Assembly (NCBI GenBank): GCA_037952775.1
Contig: JBANAY010000003.1
Span: forward strand, 5,084,001 to 5,148,000
Direction of reading: 5' to 3'
Length of the DNA stretch: 64,000 nt
DNA from: Clonostachys chloroleuca
Taxonomy: Eukaryota; Ascomycota; Sordariomycetes; Hypocreales; Bionectriaceae
Both the position numbers and the translations under genes were made by a program. The number at the start of each line of letters is the position of its first letter. Within the stretch, counting starts at the first letter, position 1. This document shows, piece by piece, positions 1 to 10,968 of this stretch. Below the pieces are notes generated by a model that was given only the letters and a program-made list of their open reading frames with translations, was not told where the DNA came from and made no database searches.

Positions 1-366
1 GTGGCCCGCGGCGAGCCACTTACAACGTCTCGCGTTCCCTCATGGATTGATGTTCGGGATCTCTCTCAAGCACATGTCGAGGCACTCTTGCGACCGGCTG
101 CCGGGATGAAGCGCTATATTGTGGGTGGAAAGGAGGGTTTCACATACGACCTGGCAGCCCAGATCATCGAGGAGAGTTTTGACTGGGCCAAGGGCAAAGT
201 TCAGCGCGATAAGGCACAGAAAATAGACTACTCTTATGGGATAGATGGTGAGACGACGGCAATAGAGCTTGGGCTGCAGTATACACCGTTTCAGAAAACG
301 GTTGTGGACACTATTTCCCAGCTGTCAGAGATGGAGAAAGCGTTTTCAACACAAGCGGTCATATAG
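1..366 (+). CDS. NAD(P)-dependent epimerase/reductase, C-terminal part (cut by window edge)
   Basis: The frame is open from the left edge and ends at 366, so only the last ~121 residues are visible. The segment WIDVRDLSQAHVEALL matches the 'DVRDvAxAHv' stretch of extended short-chain dehydrogenases (ketoreductase/epimerase type), which follows the catalytic YxxxK region. The C-terminal YTPFQKTVVDTISQL matches the usual 'yxsleetvvDta' ending. The Rossmann GxxGxxG and the active-site Tyr/Lys should lie outside the window. Substrate cannot be assigned. The first GTG is an internal codon and should not be read as a start. Confidence 0.75.
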   Translation: MARGEPLTTSRVPSWIDVRDLSQAHVEALLRPAAGMKRYIVGGKEGFTYDLAAQIIEESFDWAKGKVQRDKAQKIDYSYGIDGETTAIELGLQYTPFQKTVVDTISQLSEMEKAFSTQAVI

Positions 367-938
367 AAACGCATAGATTTGCTATTTGCTAAAATACAGC
401 ATCTTCAACTTATTTTCAACTTGGCATAGTTCGGCATCCGTAATGTTGCTATTGGACATGCTGAAATTTATAGCTCTTAACTACATACAATGGGACCAGA
501 AACAGTAAAGACGATGGTGTACCTATTAGTAGCACAATTAACCGGAGATATTCTACATGTATAAAGCAGCGCCCTATTTACCCTTGGGCTTTAGGTTAGA
601 CGGATTCCCATTGAGAAAATGATGCGGCATTTACCTAGGCCCTAAGTTCCTTTGGGGCAGGATTTGGGTGAAAATGAGACACTACTTTACTTATTCACGC
701 AGCCATTGGTATACTCAAGTGCTATTCAGTATGATAAAACAAAATAAACAGGTCTGATATATTTACTGATTTTTACTCATTGTGTATTCTTTTACCATTA
801 TCAAGTTATGCTCAAGTAGTGGGAAGCTTACCACATCTCACAAAGAGAAAGTGACGATCCTTTATCCTACAAGAAGAGACGATATGCTCTGAAATCCGGC
901 CGACTATACTTAATCACAGTTCCTATCACTAGACTCTT
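367..938. other. Intergenic region between convergent 3' ends
   Basis: AT-rich stretch between the 3' ends of the SDR fragment (+) and the PhyH-like gene (-). It probably holds both 3' UTRs. I see no ORF, RNA gene or repeat in it. Confidence 0.6.
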
Positions 939-2117
939 CTAATAACCTTGGGCGGTTTTAACATGCGCAATCTTCTCCCACACTTCCGGGTGAAGTACCG
1001 AGCTGAAGTTGTTGCTAAATTTGCTCTCAAGGTAGTTGAATCCATTATCCGGTTCGTAAGTGGCGGCGATCTTGATACCCGCGTAGCCCTCTAAGGACTC
1101 AACATGTGGTTTCAGCGACTCGGGGAAGTGGACAAGGGCACCATTTCTATACCACCCAGCATAGTAGTTGATGGTGAGGAGGATGCGGACGTTGTCCGTA
1201 GGATTGCCCATGCCGGCGTGCCTGATGCGAGTTAGCCATCCAGTCACACGCAGAGGTTGGGAGGGGAAGCCCCCATAAAGGGTGTTTTACCATAGCCGGA
1301 GATCACGGATCAATATAGAGCCCTTCTTGACACGAGGGTACAGCGGTGGGCGAGTCTTCCTCCTCTCTTCGACCACTGATTCCTGAATAAAGGGCTCGCC
1401 CAGCTGCGGTCGGATCTCAACACCAGTGTTCTGGGTTCCAAGCCACAGCTCCGTCATGCCGTTCTCCGGACCACAGTCGCAGAGGCACACGTTTTGGGTG
1501 ATGGCAAAGGGATGCGTTGGGTGCTCGAAGCGCATGTCAGAGTGCACGCGCTGGCGGTCGTTGGTGTTGAGGAGGGTGTTTGAGCGGAGAAAGTGGACTT
1601 CAGGCTGAGGGCCGAGGATGTAAGAGATGATCTTGGCGGCCTGTTTATTGGCGAAGATCTGGGGCTCAAGCCATTCTAGACACCGCATCTTATTAGCACG
1701 GAGTAGGAAACGCAACGCCTAGCCAAGGTCCTGTGATTACCTTTCTCGAGGGGCGGAACCTGTGACAGGTTTCCACCAGCCTTCGCTCCATTCTCTGCAA
1801 CTTTGCTGTTCAAAGGTCTTCACGCACAGCTCTGTGTGTCAGAAGAATGCAAATAAGGGCTTCATTTCAATCAGGGATAGGAAGGCTTACGCGTAATGTG
1901 ACAGACCCTCACCAGCTAGAAGCTTTTGCGTGTCTTTGAGCATTCTCTCGTTCAAGCGGTCAATCTTATCGAGCTCGACTGCATTCTCGAGCACGACGAA
2001 GCCATCGCTGAAGAAGGCTTCGACGGCATCATAGAGGTGATGGTCAGACAAGCTGCCTGCATTGCGCTCCTCGTCCGAGAGGCGGATCATAACGGGGGCA
2101 TCGGTAGCGGATGGCAT
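939..2117 (-). CDS. Phytanoyl-CoA dioxygenase (PhyH) family Fe(II)/2-oxoglutarate oxygenase
   Basis: Four exons by my reconstruction: 2117-1891, 1805-1741, 1675-1291 and 1221-939. They sum to 960 nt, giving 319 aa. The intron before exon 3 has a clear TGCTAAT branch point. The iron ligands of the family are visible: HSD (about H142, D144) and the distal His in LRLWHAGMGN (about H227), which follows directly on an exon junction. GNLSQVPPLEK and IFANKQAAKIISYILGPQPE are typical of fungal PhyH proteins. The fold hydroxylates small molecules using 2-oxoglutarate and O2; the substrate is unknown. There is no signal peptide. The gene shares a ~770 bp promoter with a divergent sugar transporter. The exact 3' splice site of intron 1 is the least certain point. 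Confidence 0.82.
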
Positions 2118-2885
2118 GATTCGGTGTAGACAGTGTAAATGCGCAATTCAGGCTGTTGGTCTTGATTATAGAACTTGTTAGATCATCAGATGAGATTGAA
2201 AAGAAAGACAGAAACTTCAAGGGCCAGACGATGAGGAACAACGCTACATAAAGGGAGCATTGGAGGAATGGACTCGGTCGGCCAAAGGACATGTGCCCAG
2301 CAGCGATTGGGTACATCACTTTGCAACTCACATTATTGTCTTTTACACCTGTGCATATGTTGCGGTGCATACTGCTTGAGGAGCCGTGGTACGACGTCCA
2401 ATCTCGTGAACATGAAGCCTCATATTGGAGGTAGTGGCCCCGGATCCCCCGCATCACTACCCGACGTTTCTGGTCCGCATGATATGATTTCCTTGACCCC
2501 GCATCTAAGACAAACATCCGAGCTGTCGGCTCGGGTGTTAGCTCGTCGCTTATGCTTGGAGTTGCTCGGATAGCCTCTCCATACCCCAGTCCCTGCCCCG
2601 GCCAGTTCCCCACCGCTCGGTTGGATGTGAAGGGGTACAGGTAAGTAACTCGATTTACCCCGTGGGGAATGAGGAGGGTCGATTGTTGTAGTGGCGATGA
2701 AGGTCTGGGCTAGGTTACAAACTTGGCTTCACTCGCCATCCCGCCATAAGCTGTTAAATATTGCATTCCCGCGACTTTCCAGCACCTATCTTTTATCTTC
2801 CCGCACCCAGAGAGTCACTCGCTCCTGAAGTCCGGCCTTGAATAAAGCAACTACTTCTGTCCTAAGTTGGGACTTTCGTTTCGTC
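2118..2885. other. Divergent promoter region between PhyH-like gene and MFS transporter
   Basis: Region of 768 bp separating two start codons that point away from each other. Open frames here look like shadows. The only structured signal I see is a cluster of CreA-type hexamers near 2584-2613, listed separately. Confidence 0.6.
2584..2613. promoter_or_regulatory. Cluster of three CreA/Mig1-like sites
   Basis: Three hexamers fitting the reverse complement of the CreA consensus SYGGRG lie within 30 bp: CCCCAG (2584), CCCCGG (2596) and CCCCAC (2608). They sit about 270 bp upstream of the sugar transporter start, where carbon catabolite repression would be expected. The consensus is degenerate, so this is suggestive only. 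Confidence 0.4.
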
Positions 2886-4922
2886 ATGACCAGCGCAGCA
2901 GCCCCCGAGGACGCCAGATTGAAGGACGGGGCCGTAGCATACCAGATCGATCATGTCGAAGCCGCAAAACCCGTCGATGTCCTCGACAACTCCAACGCCG
3001 CCTCAGTCAGTACCACCTTCACCTTCTGGGAGACCATCCGACACTACTGGCGTGCTATGGCCGTCTGCTTTGCTTGCGGTGTCTGTGCCATGGGTGACGG
3101 TTACCAGTACAAGATGCCAGGCAACATTGTAGCCCTCCAGGGTTTTATACGTCAGATGGGTACTTTTGATGAGGCGAAGGACAAATGGGTTCTTGACTCG
3201 CAGCAAGTTGCCGCCTGGGGTGGTAAGTTTGTCATTTTCTCATTATCAGGTGGATGACCATACACATCACAGTGTAAAACATGTTGAAAAGTGAAAGGAG
3301 ACCATCTCTTGTGCGTCCCTAGCCCTACGAATCGGTTGCTAACATTGACTTCGTAGCCGCTTACGCAGCTGCCCTTGTTGCCATTCTCCTCATCGGTAGC
3401 TGGCCCGTCGATAAGTTTGGTCGTAAGCCCGCCTTGTGGGCAGTCCAGGTCTTCATGATGATCGCTGCCATCATCGAAATCGTCGCCACCAACTGGAAGC
3501 ATTGGCTCGTAGCCAAGATCCTCAATGTAGGAACTACCCAGAACTCCACAAGAGAAGCTGTAATTACGTGACTCCTGCTGACGCGTTTATACAGGGCTTC
3601 TCCGTTGGTCTCAACCACATGACCGCCACCACTTACATCTCTGAGATTGCTCCTACTCGTGCTCGTGGTGCCGCACTAGGTCTCTACCAGCTCTTCGTAA
3701 GTCAACACTACATTAACGAGTTAACACAGTAACTCTTTACTCGAAACTTGTCGGCTGACGATCTTACAGTGGGCTTTCGGTGCCTTCACCGCTGCTATCG
3801 CCCTGCAGATCGTCTCCATGTTACCCGTCTCACAATGGCGCCACGCGGTCTACTCGCAGTGGACATTCACCGGTCTCGCCATCATCTGTCTCATCTTGAT
3901 CCCAGAGACTCCCGGTTGGTATGCCGGTAAGGGCAGGCATGAAAAGGCAAAGACGGTGATGAAGAAGCTATACCGTGGCGTCCCTGGATACGACCTCGAC
4001 CATGAGTACAGCATCGTCCTCAAAGAGATAGAAGATGGCAAGATCCTGGCCAACAGCCAGTCGGGCGTGTCCGTTCTCGACTGTTTCCGCGGCACCAACC
4101 TTGTATGTTTCGGTTTGTCCTAGCCTAGGTGCAACGCAGCTAACATTTATCTTTAAACAGCGCCGTACCATTGTGTCCCTCGTCCCATTCAACAATCAGC
4201 TTTGGGATGGTGCTCCAGTTCTCTTCGTCTACACCTCATACTTCTTTCAGCAGGCTGGTGTCGCCCAGCCTTTCATCGCCACCGTCGCCGTCAACACAGT
4301 CCTCATCACCTTTGTCGCTATCAGTTTCTACACGACCGATCGCGTGGGTCGACGTCCGCTCCTCGTCTACGTCGGTGCCTTCATGGTGCCACTCCTCTTC
4401 ATCATCGGTGGTATCCTCAAGATGCCTCTCACGACCGCCAACAGCACGGCTATGATTGCCGTTTCGTCAGTTCTCCCCCGCTAAGACACACTCCATCCTC
4501 CCAGTTTTTAGCTAACCAGTTCTCTGTGTAGATGTATCTGGGTCGCCGCCTACTCGTCTTCCGCGGGCCCCCTCGGCTTCACTTTCCTCGCCGACTGCTC
4601 TACATCCGTTCTCCGAGCTAAAACAGCCAACATGGGCAGCCTCGCCTTCGCCCTCATGTCGCTGGTGACTACGTATTGCACGCCCCTCATGCTCGCGGCC
4701 CCCAACTTTGGAGTTTCCAACACCATGTTCTTTTACGGTACCACATCGGCCATCTTCGTGGCTGTCATGTGGTTCGTCATCCCCGAGACCAAGAATCGCT
4801 CTTATGTCGAACTCGACGAAATGTTTGAGCTCAAGGTGCCGACACGCGAATTTAAGTCATTTGAGACGTCTGTAGATAAAGCTAGGAAGGCCGCTGAGTC
4901 GGAAAGCCGCGGAACTATCTAA
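2886..4922 (+). CDS. MFS sugar/hexose-type transporter
   Basis: Six exons: 2886-3222, 3357-3526, 3595-3696, 3770-4102, 4161-4465 and 4532-4922, summing to 1638 nt (545 aa, normal for the sugar porter family). Family signatures are present: DKFGRKPA after TM2, ISEIAPTRARGAALGLYQLF, an IPETPGWYAGKGR loop, DRVGRRPLL after TM8, and PETKNRSYVELDEMF after the last helix. It is a plasma-membrane H+ symporter by family. The substrate is not predictable beyond a sugar or a related polyol or acid. The ATG at 2886 starts in a hydrophilic N-tail; the upstream TTG frame is ignored. CreA-like sites upstream fit glucose repression. All introns have good donor and acceptor sites and no lesion is visible. Confidence 0.9.
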
Positions 4923-5387
4923 CGCTAAGTATTTAATTATCAATGTCTAATATTGTTAAGTTCTAAATAGGGTCCTAAGTTTTCCGTTAGCTATTGTCGT
5001 CTTTACGCGAGGTGAAGTAAACCTAATATATAATCTGTATCAGTAGTTACTGTAGTTCACTGGTGATCCTTCATGCGCCCATTCTGTGGGATAATGGTAA
5101 TATACTACACATCGTATACCTACACTCGGTAATTAAGTAATTAAGCAGGATTGCGTTTGCCAACATCCTCTGTATAGCATAAATAATCAACACCGCTCCT
5201 GCTATCAACATCCATCCCGCGTATATGAAATAACATATTCTACATTCCAAATTCTAATAAATGCCTATAAAGACCATGCGTTGGTTAGCATGGCAAGTGA
5301 GAGCGAGGCTCACACAACCATCTCGACACCTGTTATTCCTCCTCAGCTTGCGATAAATACTAAATCTCGCTGTTCAGTCATAATCCT
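4923..5387. other. AT-rich intergenic region (convergent 3' ends)
   Basis: 465 bp between the MFS stop and the 3' end of the Ca2+-ATPase remnant. AT-rich, with no coding pattern or repeat seen. Confidence 0.55.
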
Positions 5388-8303
5388 TCAAATGCCCATG
5401 TACTTCTTCAAATCGGAATCCTGACTAGGAGGAAACCCAGCTGAACGACTGTTGAGGTTGAGAATGGGATCTTCTTTGCGAGTGTCGGGGTGCACCTCGA
5501 ACCCGGCATCTGCACCGGAAAAATCATATCTAGCGGCATCAATTGTCCCTTCCAAGTCAAAGCTCCCATCAGCGGGATCGGCAGTCTGTCCTAGTTGTGT
5601 CACAGTACCACTCTCTTCGTTTTGTTGCTGGCCAGCATCAGTCAAAGGCAAAATTCTCAACTTAATCCCGAGTTTCTCGGCAGTGTGTCGCACAACATTG
5701 GAACGAGAACGACGGCCCTCTTCAGGGTGATCCTTTGGCAGGAAACATGCCGCAGATCGTAGCCCTCTCTTGATCATTGACCAAGCACCGCTGACGCTTT
5801 CATCAGGTATAAAACGAAGGATGACTCCCAGAGGCCAGGTTATGATGGCAAAGAGTATGGACCAACCCCACATTCGGCCGTCCAGTCTCGACGTACGGAA
5901 TGCTTCTCCTCCCACGAAAATGATGGTCATTTGGCCACCGAGAGTCACTGCCTGAACAAACCAAAACCAAGGATTGCGGTGAGAGTCTTCGAATATATTG
6001 AGATGGTTATCGGCACGTCGACAACTTCACAATGATGTCAGCAACTGCTCAGAACAGTCCACGAGGGTTAGCTGGGGAGTAATACTTGGACTGGTTAAAG
6101 AATTGCATAAGCACGTATGTGTTGAAAGCTAGAGTATCAACTGCGAGCTGATTATCGTCGCTTTCGGCTTCAAAAAGGCTATATCCAGCTTAATTCAGTG
6201 TGAACATTACGGCAGCTTGGTAGAGGGACTGCCCTCCAATCGTCTTCCACATTGTCGTATTGATAATGAGTTTGTTGTGCGGCTCTGGTCTTCGCTGGAG
6301 CGCGGATTCGGCAGGGTAGTCTGTGCTCATTGCTAAGGAGGCGAAGGTCTCCATGATGAGATTGATCCAGAGTAACTGGACGATACGGAATATCGAATCC
6401 TCTGGACCACCCACTAATGCAGTAACGATGGTGAGCAGACCGGCCGTGATGTTGATGGCGAATTGGAACTGATATCTATCTAGCTTGACTCATCCAAGAT
6501 GCAATGGATGGGGCTTGGGAAGACCTACCTGTAGGAACGTCTTGGTCGCGTCGTTGATCGCTCGGCCCCAAGACATGGCCTTGACGATGGAAGCAAAATT
6601 GTCATCCATCAGGATGATATCCGAAGCCTCTTTGGCCACCTCGGTCCCTGAAATACCCATAGAAAAGCCGATGTCAGCACTTTTAAGAGCCAGCGCGTCA
6701 TTCGTGCCGTCTCCAGTGACAGCAACAACTTCGCCAAGATCCTTGAGATGCAGAACAAGGCGTCTCTTGTCCTCGGGACTTGATCTTGCTATGGCCTGGA
6801 TCCTCTGAGCGATGAGATCTAATTGCGCTCCCGTTAGACGACGGAAAGTAGGTCCATTCAAAGCGATACCACCTGGTGTATATATGTCGCATGTCGAAGC
6901 GATTGATTTGGCCGTCGCAAAGGAATTGCCAGTGACCATACGAACAAACACTCCAACCGCCTGGCACTGGGCTGCCGAATCAGCGACGTTGGGACGAAGC
7001 GGATCCTCAATCCCAAAAGCACCGAGAAACGTCAGGTCGGAGACGAGCGCGGCGAGAGCAGCTTCACCCAGAGGACCGGGCTCCTCCTACCGCCAGTCAT
7101 CAAAGTCCTTGAAAGCCAATGCAACGACACGAAGCAGCGAATCACCGTACTTGGAGATGACATGATCGATTTCAGCGACATCGTCCGGCTCTAGACTCGC
7201 AGCCGACAAGCCTTGGACGGGCTCACTGAGAGTGGTGGTGCAATGGCAAAGTAACACCTCAGCAGCTCCCTTGATCAGCAGTCTGAATCGAGAGGGGCCT
7301 GTCTTGATCACTGCCGCCATCCACTTATGCCGGGAGTCAAATGGGACCATGTGAACAATTTCGACCTTGTTTCTCTCAACTGACACCGCATCCATACCGA
7401 GACTAGACTTTACAAACTTGAGTAGACTGGTCTCAGTACTAGAACCTATAAACTCCCCTGGAGTACTCGTTTCCATGGCAGTGGAGTTTATCGCTATAGC
7501 AGCTTTGAGAAGATCGGATGTTTCGACGGCAAGCTCGGTGCGCAGATCACTCGATGCCAAGATGGAGCGCTTTCCTTGAGCGTCCGGGTCAAAAGTCTTC
7601 CCAAAAGCAACTGACTTGCCGATTGCCCTCGCCACGACGCTCATGTTGTTCTGTGTCAGCGTCCCTGTTTTATCGGAGCAGATGGTTGTCTCGTTGCCCA
7701 TTGTCTCGCACGATCTCAGTGATCTGACCAAATTGTTATCTTTGAGCATTCTCGTAGTCGCAAAGGCGAGAGCAATTGTGACGGTCAATGGAAGTCCCTC
7801 AGGCACAACGATCACAACAAGCGTGATGGCTAGGATAAGCACCTCGAGGAAAGCTTGGCCCTTGGCCTGGCTACCACCTTCAATCGAGCCCAGGTCAGCA
7901 AGGAAGCAGCTAAAATGGATGATGAAGAACATGGCGCCAGTCACAAGGCCGAAATTGATGATGTACTTGGCTAACCGGCCGGGCTTCTGCTGCAAAGGGG
8001 TTTCTTGCACATAGTCGTCCAATGACTGTACAACTTTTCCATACGTCGAGTGAATGCCCACAGCAACGACTAGGTAACTGCCAATCCCGCTCACCACCTT
8101 GGTTCCGCTCAGCATGAGATGATCTCCAGCCATGGTAGCTGAAGCCTTCTGGACAAGCTTTGACTCGCCCGCCAAAGTCGATTCGTCGCAGAGTATCTCG
8201 GAGCCTCTTATCAGGATACTGTCCGCGGGCAAGACGTCGCCAGCCTCAACCTGAAGAATGTCGCCCACAACCACGTCAAACACAGAGATGGACCTGGACT
8301 TTC
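5388..8303 (-). pseudogene. P-type Ca2+-ATPase (PMCA type), 5'-truncated with two in-frame stops
   Basis: Remnant exons 8303-6529, 6468-6086 and 6024-5388. Recognisable parts in order are the actuator segment (DVVVGDILQVEAGDVLPAD, with AGES where TGES is normal), the TM4 motif VPEGLPLTVTIALAF, the phosphorylation loop CSDKTGTLTQNNM, KGAAE, the hinge GDGTND, and the last helices (ILWINLI-like, IIFVGGEAF). The N-tail and TM1-TM2 are missing: upstream of an intact CAG acceptor at 8304 I find no matching exon. The frame is interrupted by TAG (7089-7087, after FKDFDDWR) and TAA (6192-6190, after VMFTLN), while homology runs straight through both. The family pumps Ca2+ out of the cytosol or into the vacuole; this copy cannot make a full pump. 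Confidence 0.85.
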
Positions 8304-9289
8304 CTGGGGAATATACACAATGCGTCTAAGCAGTTAGAATACGTGGTATTAGGCCAGCCGTGAGATCAGCCTCTGGGGGAGTTGTCAAGAATACTTAGGA
8401 CCAGATAATACCTGCTTCATGTCACCGGCGTAGGGCAGACAAGCTTCCTAGGAGGAGTCCGAGGTGGGAACCAGTTTCGAAGTTGTGTTCCCGACCTCCA
8501 ATCATAGTGTACATCCATTTCCGATGGCCCAATCAGTCATTCCCTGACTCTATCTTCCAATGTATCCACTTCCAGCTGGCACCCGAGCTGTCTGAGTTGC
8601 AGAGCGTGGCTGGGGCTTTGGCGCGTTGACAATCATGTGCATCTACGTAAGTACCTACTGGCGATTGGGTAGAGCTACTGGGCGCTTGTCTATTGTCTGG
8701 CGAGGAAGAAGGCCAGCAGAAGGGCTGGGTTGAACCTGTCAGTTTGCCGTCACTTGATAGAATAAAAACTAGGTTGACAATAACAAGTTGCCAGTATGGA
8801 GTGCAAAGTTCTGAGATGTATCCTACAATATGCCACATTAGACGGGAAAGCAGTTGGACGTAGTAAACCGAGTATTTGTGGCCTGGAACATGTTATTTGC
8901 CACCAGTGGCTGTGCTGTAACACCAAACCAATCTCGAATCATTGCACATCCCATCCACGTAACCAACTAATGGAACAGTGCTGGACGGCCTCCAACAACA
9001 GTCCTGTCGTTTCCAAAATGTAGATCTGCTGAGAGCCACGCGGCCGGCACAGGTACTCATCTTCCATGATCTAAAAGGCGTGCAGCTACTAAGATGTTAA
9101 CCTAGCCGACTTATATTCCAGAGCACCACCCCCGTACTTGTTCCCCACGTTTTGCCTCGCCTCAACATCAACCAACTCAATGTTCCTCTGGGCACGACAT
9201 CCAATCTGCTTATAACGGGACAGCGGTCGGTTGTCAAGTCGTCGAAACGCCACGTAGGCGGAAAAAGCAAAACATCCTCGTCAGTCAAG
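8304..9289. other. Region between the two head-to-head calcium-transporter remnants
   Basis: Nearly 1 kb in which the missing 5' exons of the ATPase would be expected. I read all three minus-strand frames from 8300 to 8460, and scanned 8461-8840, without finding PMCA TM1/TM2 sequence. Short open frames here have no family resemblance. Confidence 0.55.
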
Positions 9290-10166
9290 ATGCTCGCCAA
9301 CAGCACCGTCGAATGCCGCGATATCTGGCGCGCAGATGACCAGTGTTTGTTCGCAGTGCAATTCTGCGCCGACGATTTCGCAAGTCTCGCCCCTTATTAT
9401 CGCCTTTATTTTTGCGCTTCGTCACACTTGCGTCCACTCATCTTGGCTCTACAAGCGGTCTGGCTGGGACTTCTGCTCTTCGTCGTGGCCATCACGGCTC
9501 GAAACTTCCTCAGCACCAACCCCGGACCGCTCTTCGTTCTGGCAATAGCCTGTAGGGACTCTGTCGCCAATGTTGAGGCCTCGCAACACAGTAACTTCAG
9601 TCTTTGAGATGCCCACGTCCTCCCAACTTTCGGCTAGTAAAAGTACATGGCTCAAACTGCTCAGTGCTGTCGCGTATCCAGTCACTGCCTTGCTGTATTT
9701 GACGATCCCTGTTGCAGCTCCCACCACGTCCGAGGTCGGGATTAGCTCCCGGTTAACGGACTTCATATTGGCATCTCAAATGCTCTTTGGACCGCAATTT
9801 GTAATCCTTGTTTTGTGGACGAATATGGCAAGCGAAGAGGCCTCTCGCAAGAACCTTCTCGTCCTTGCGGCCGGCGCTCTGCTCTTGCCTGCCAGTGTCA
9901 TTACAACACTCAGTCTACTCAGGGCCCGTGGATGGCAACTAAGATGTATGCCGCTAATCATCAGTCTGTGGGGGTTTATGGTGTCCATCGCATGGATCTC
10001 GAGCTATGTGGGGGAAATTATTGGCGTTCTCAAGATATTCGGGCTTCTCACAGGCATCTCGGAACTCTTGCTCGGCTTGACCGTCTTTGCTTTCGGGAAC
10101 AGCCTTAGGGATCTAGTCACCAATCTTTCCATGGCAAAACTGGGTTACCCAGTCATAGCAATGTGA
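9290..10166 (+). pseudogene. CaCA family Na+(H+)/Ca2+ exchanger, internally deleted remnant
   Basis: Two blocks of a fungal NCLX/YDL206W-like exchanger survive. The first (9290-~9545) encodes the Cys-containing N-terminal region CRDIWRADDQCLFAVQFC and the first helix, ending at FLSTNPGPLFVLA. It is followed in another frame (from about 9609) by the C-terminal half up to the second alpha repeat, LTVFAFGNSLRDLVTN. The first alpha repeat, the central loop and everything after GYPVIAM are absent. The alpha-2 motif reads GNSLRD where GNSxGD is usual. A donor-like GTGAGC follows at 10165, but the next acceptor leads into unrelated sequence. The product could not transport calcium. It lies head-to-head with the ATPase remnant. 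Confidence 0.78.
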
Positions 10167-10728
10167 GCCTACTCTGTTGAGCTTCCCTCCTACTCCTTTC
10201 TGGCTATGGAAGAGCATCTCTAACGCAACAATTGCAGGGCACGGAGACCAGAAGGCCCACGAGCATCACTATCGGACTAAGCGCTGTGATTATGAATGAG
10301 TCCCCGAGTGGGACCTTTAGATCTCGTTCACCAGACAGGGGCCAGGACTATCAAACCGCCAAGTCCGATGCTAACAGGAACGTTGAATAGTGGGCAGCCC
10401 AGACAGGCAGACCAACAACGGCTGGGTAATGGGTAGAAAAACGGGATTTATGCTGCTTGTTTTCTGGGTCGTGTGGACTGGATGCAGTGTCGTGGTTGAG
10501 TATATGGGGCTTTCGCTCTTCTAAAAAAAAACCTACTTTTCGATAACACATTTATATCCTCACATAGGAAATGGATGTACCTCAACTCCCATCATCACCA
10601 TATCACTCTCGACCAGCATATGTGACTTTTCTGTTGTTGAACATGAATACAGATCACACTGGTCATAATGAAAGACGCTTATGATATTTTGCTAATTACA
10701 TAGAACCAAAGTAACCCAGCAATTTCCA
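10167..10728. other. Intergenic region downstream of exchanger remnant
   Basis: 562 bp without a recognisable gene. The exchanger's expected last exon (ACFGGPMLN-type motif) was looked for and not found. Confidence 0.5.
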
Positions 10729-10950
10729 TCAAACCACTGTCCAACTTGTTGATTCTTTTGCTACTACGTTCTTATTCGTTTGGCCTTCAAATCTGTTCTT
10801 TCTTATCCTTCTCATCGTCTTCCTTCGTGGTCTTCTTTGGTGCAATGATGATGATAAATCAGTGCCTAGAAGCATTTGATATGCGAATATGAAATGCATG
10901 AACTGGGTATCAATCCCGACCTCAGATGCGGTAGGAGCAGCTCGCAAGGT
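10729..10950 (-). pseudogene. Second, inverted fragment of the CaCA exchanger
   Basis: The minus-strand frame AAPTASEVGIDTQFMHFIFA, continuing YQMLLG, matches AAPTTSEVGISSRLTDFILA, continuing SQMLFG, in the plus-strand exchanger remnant (about 9715-9790). The DNA is also clearly alike around 'gaggtcgggatt'. Beyond about 40 residues similarity fades into Lys/Arg-rich low-complexity sequence. The fragment ends where the 3' end of the ankyrin gene begins. It is an old inverted duplicate or a scrap of a paralogue. Confidence 0.7.
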
Positions 10951-10968
10951 ATCGTCAAGTTGGTTGCC

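Noticed and set aside
2044..2613. 189-codon minus-strand open frame overlapping the PhyH start
   Set aside because: No domain, overlaps a better supported first exon and promoter; a chance frame.
7060..7089. Intron to explain the stop at 7087 in the Ca2+-ATPase
   Set aside because: A GT donor exists at the stop, but any AG acceptor that could bring back the homologous frame would make an intron under 35 nt, shorter than any other here, and homology is continuous on both sides.
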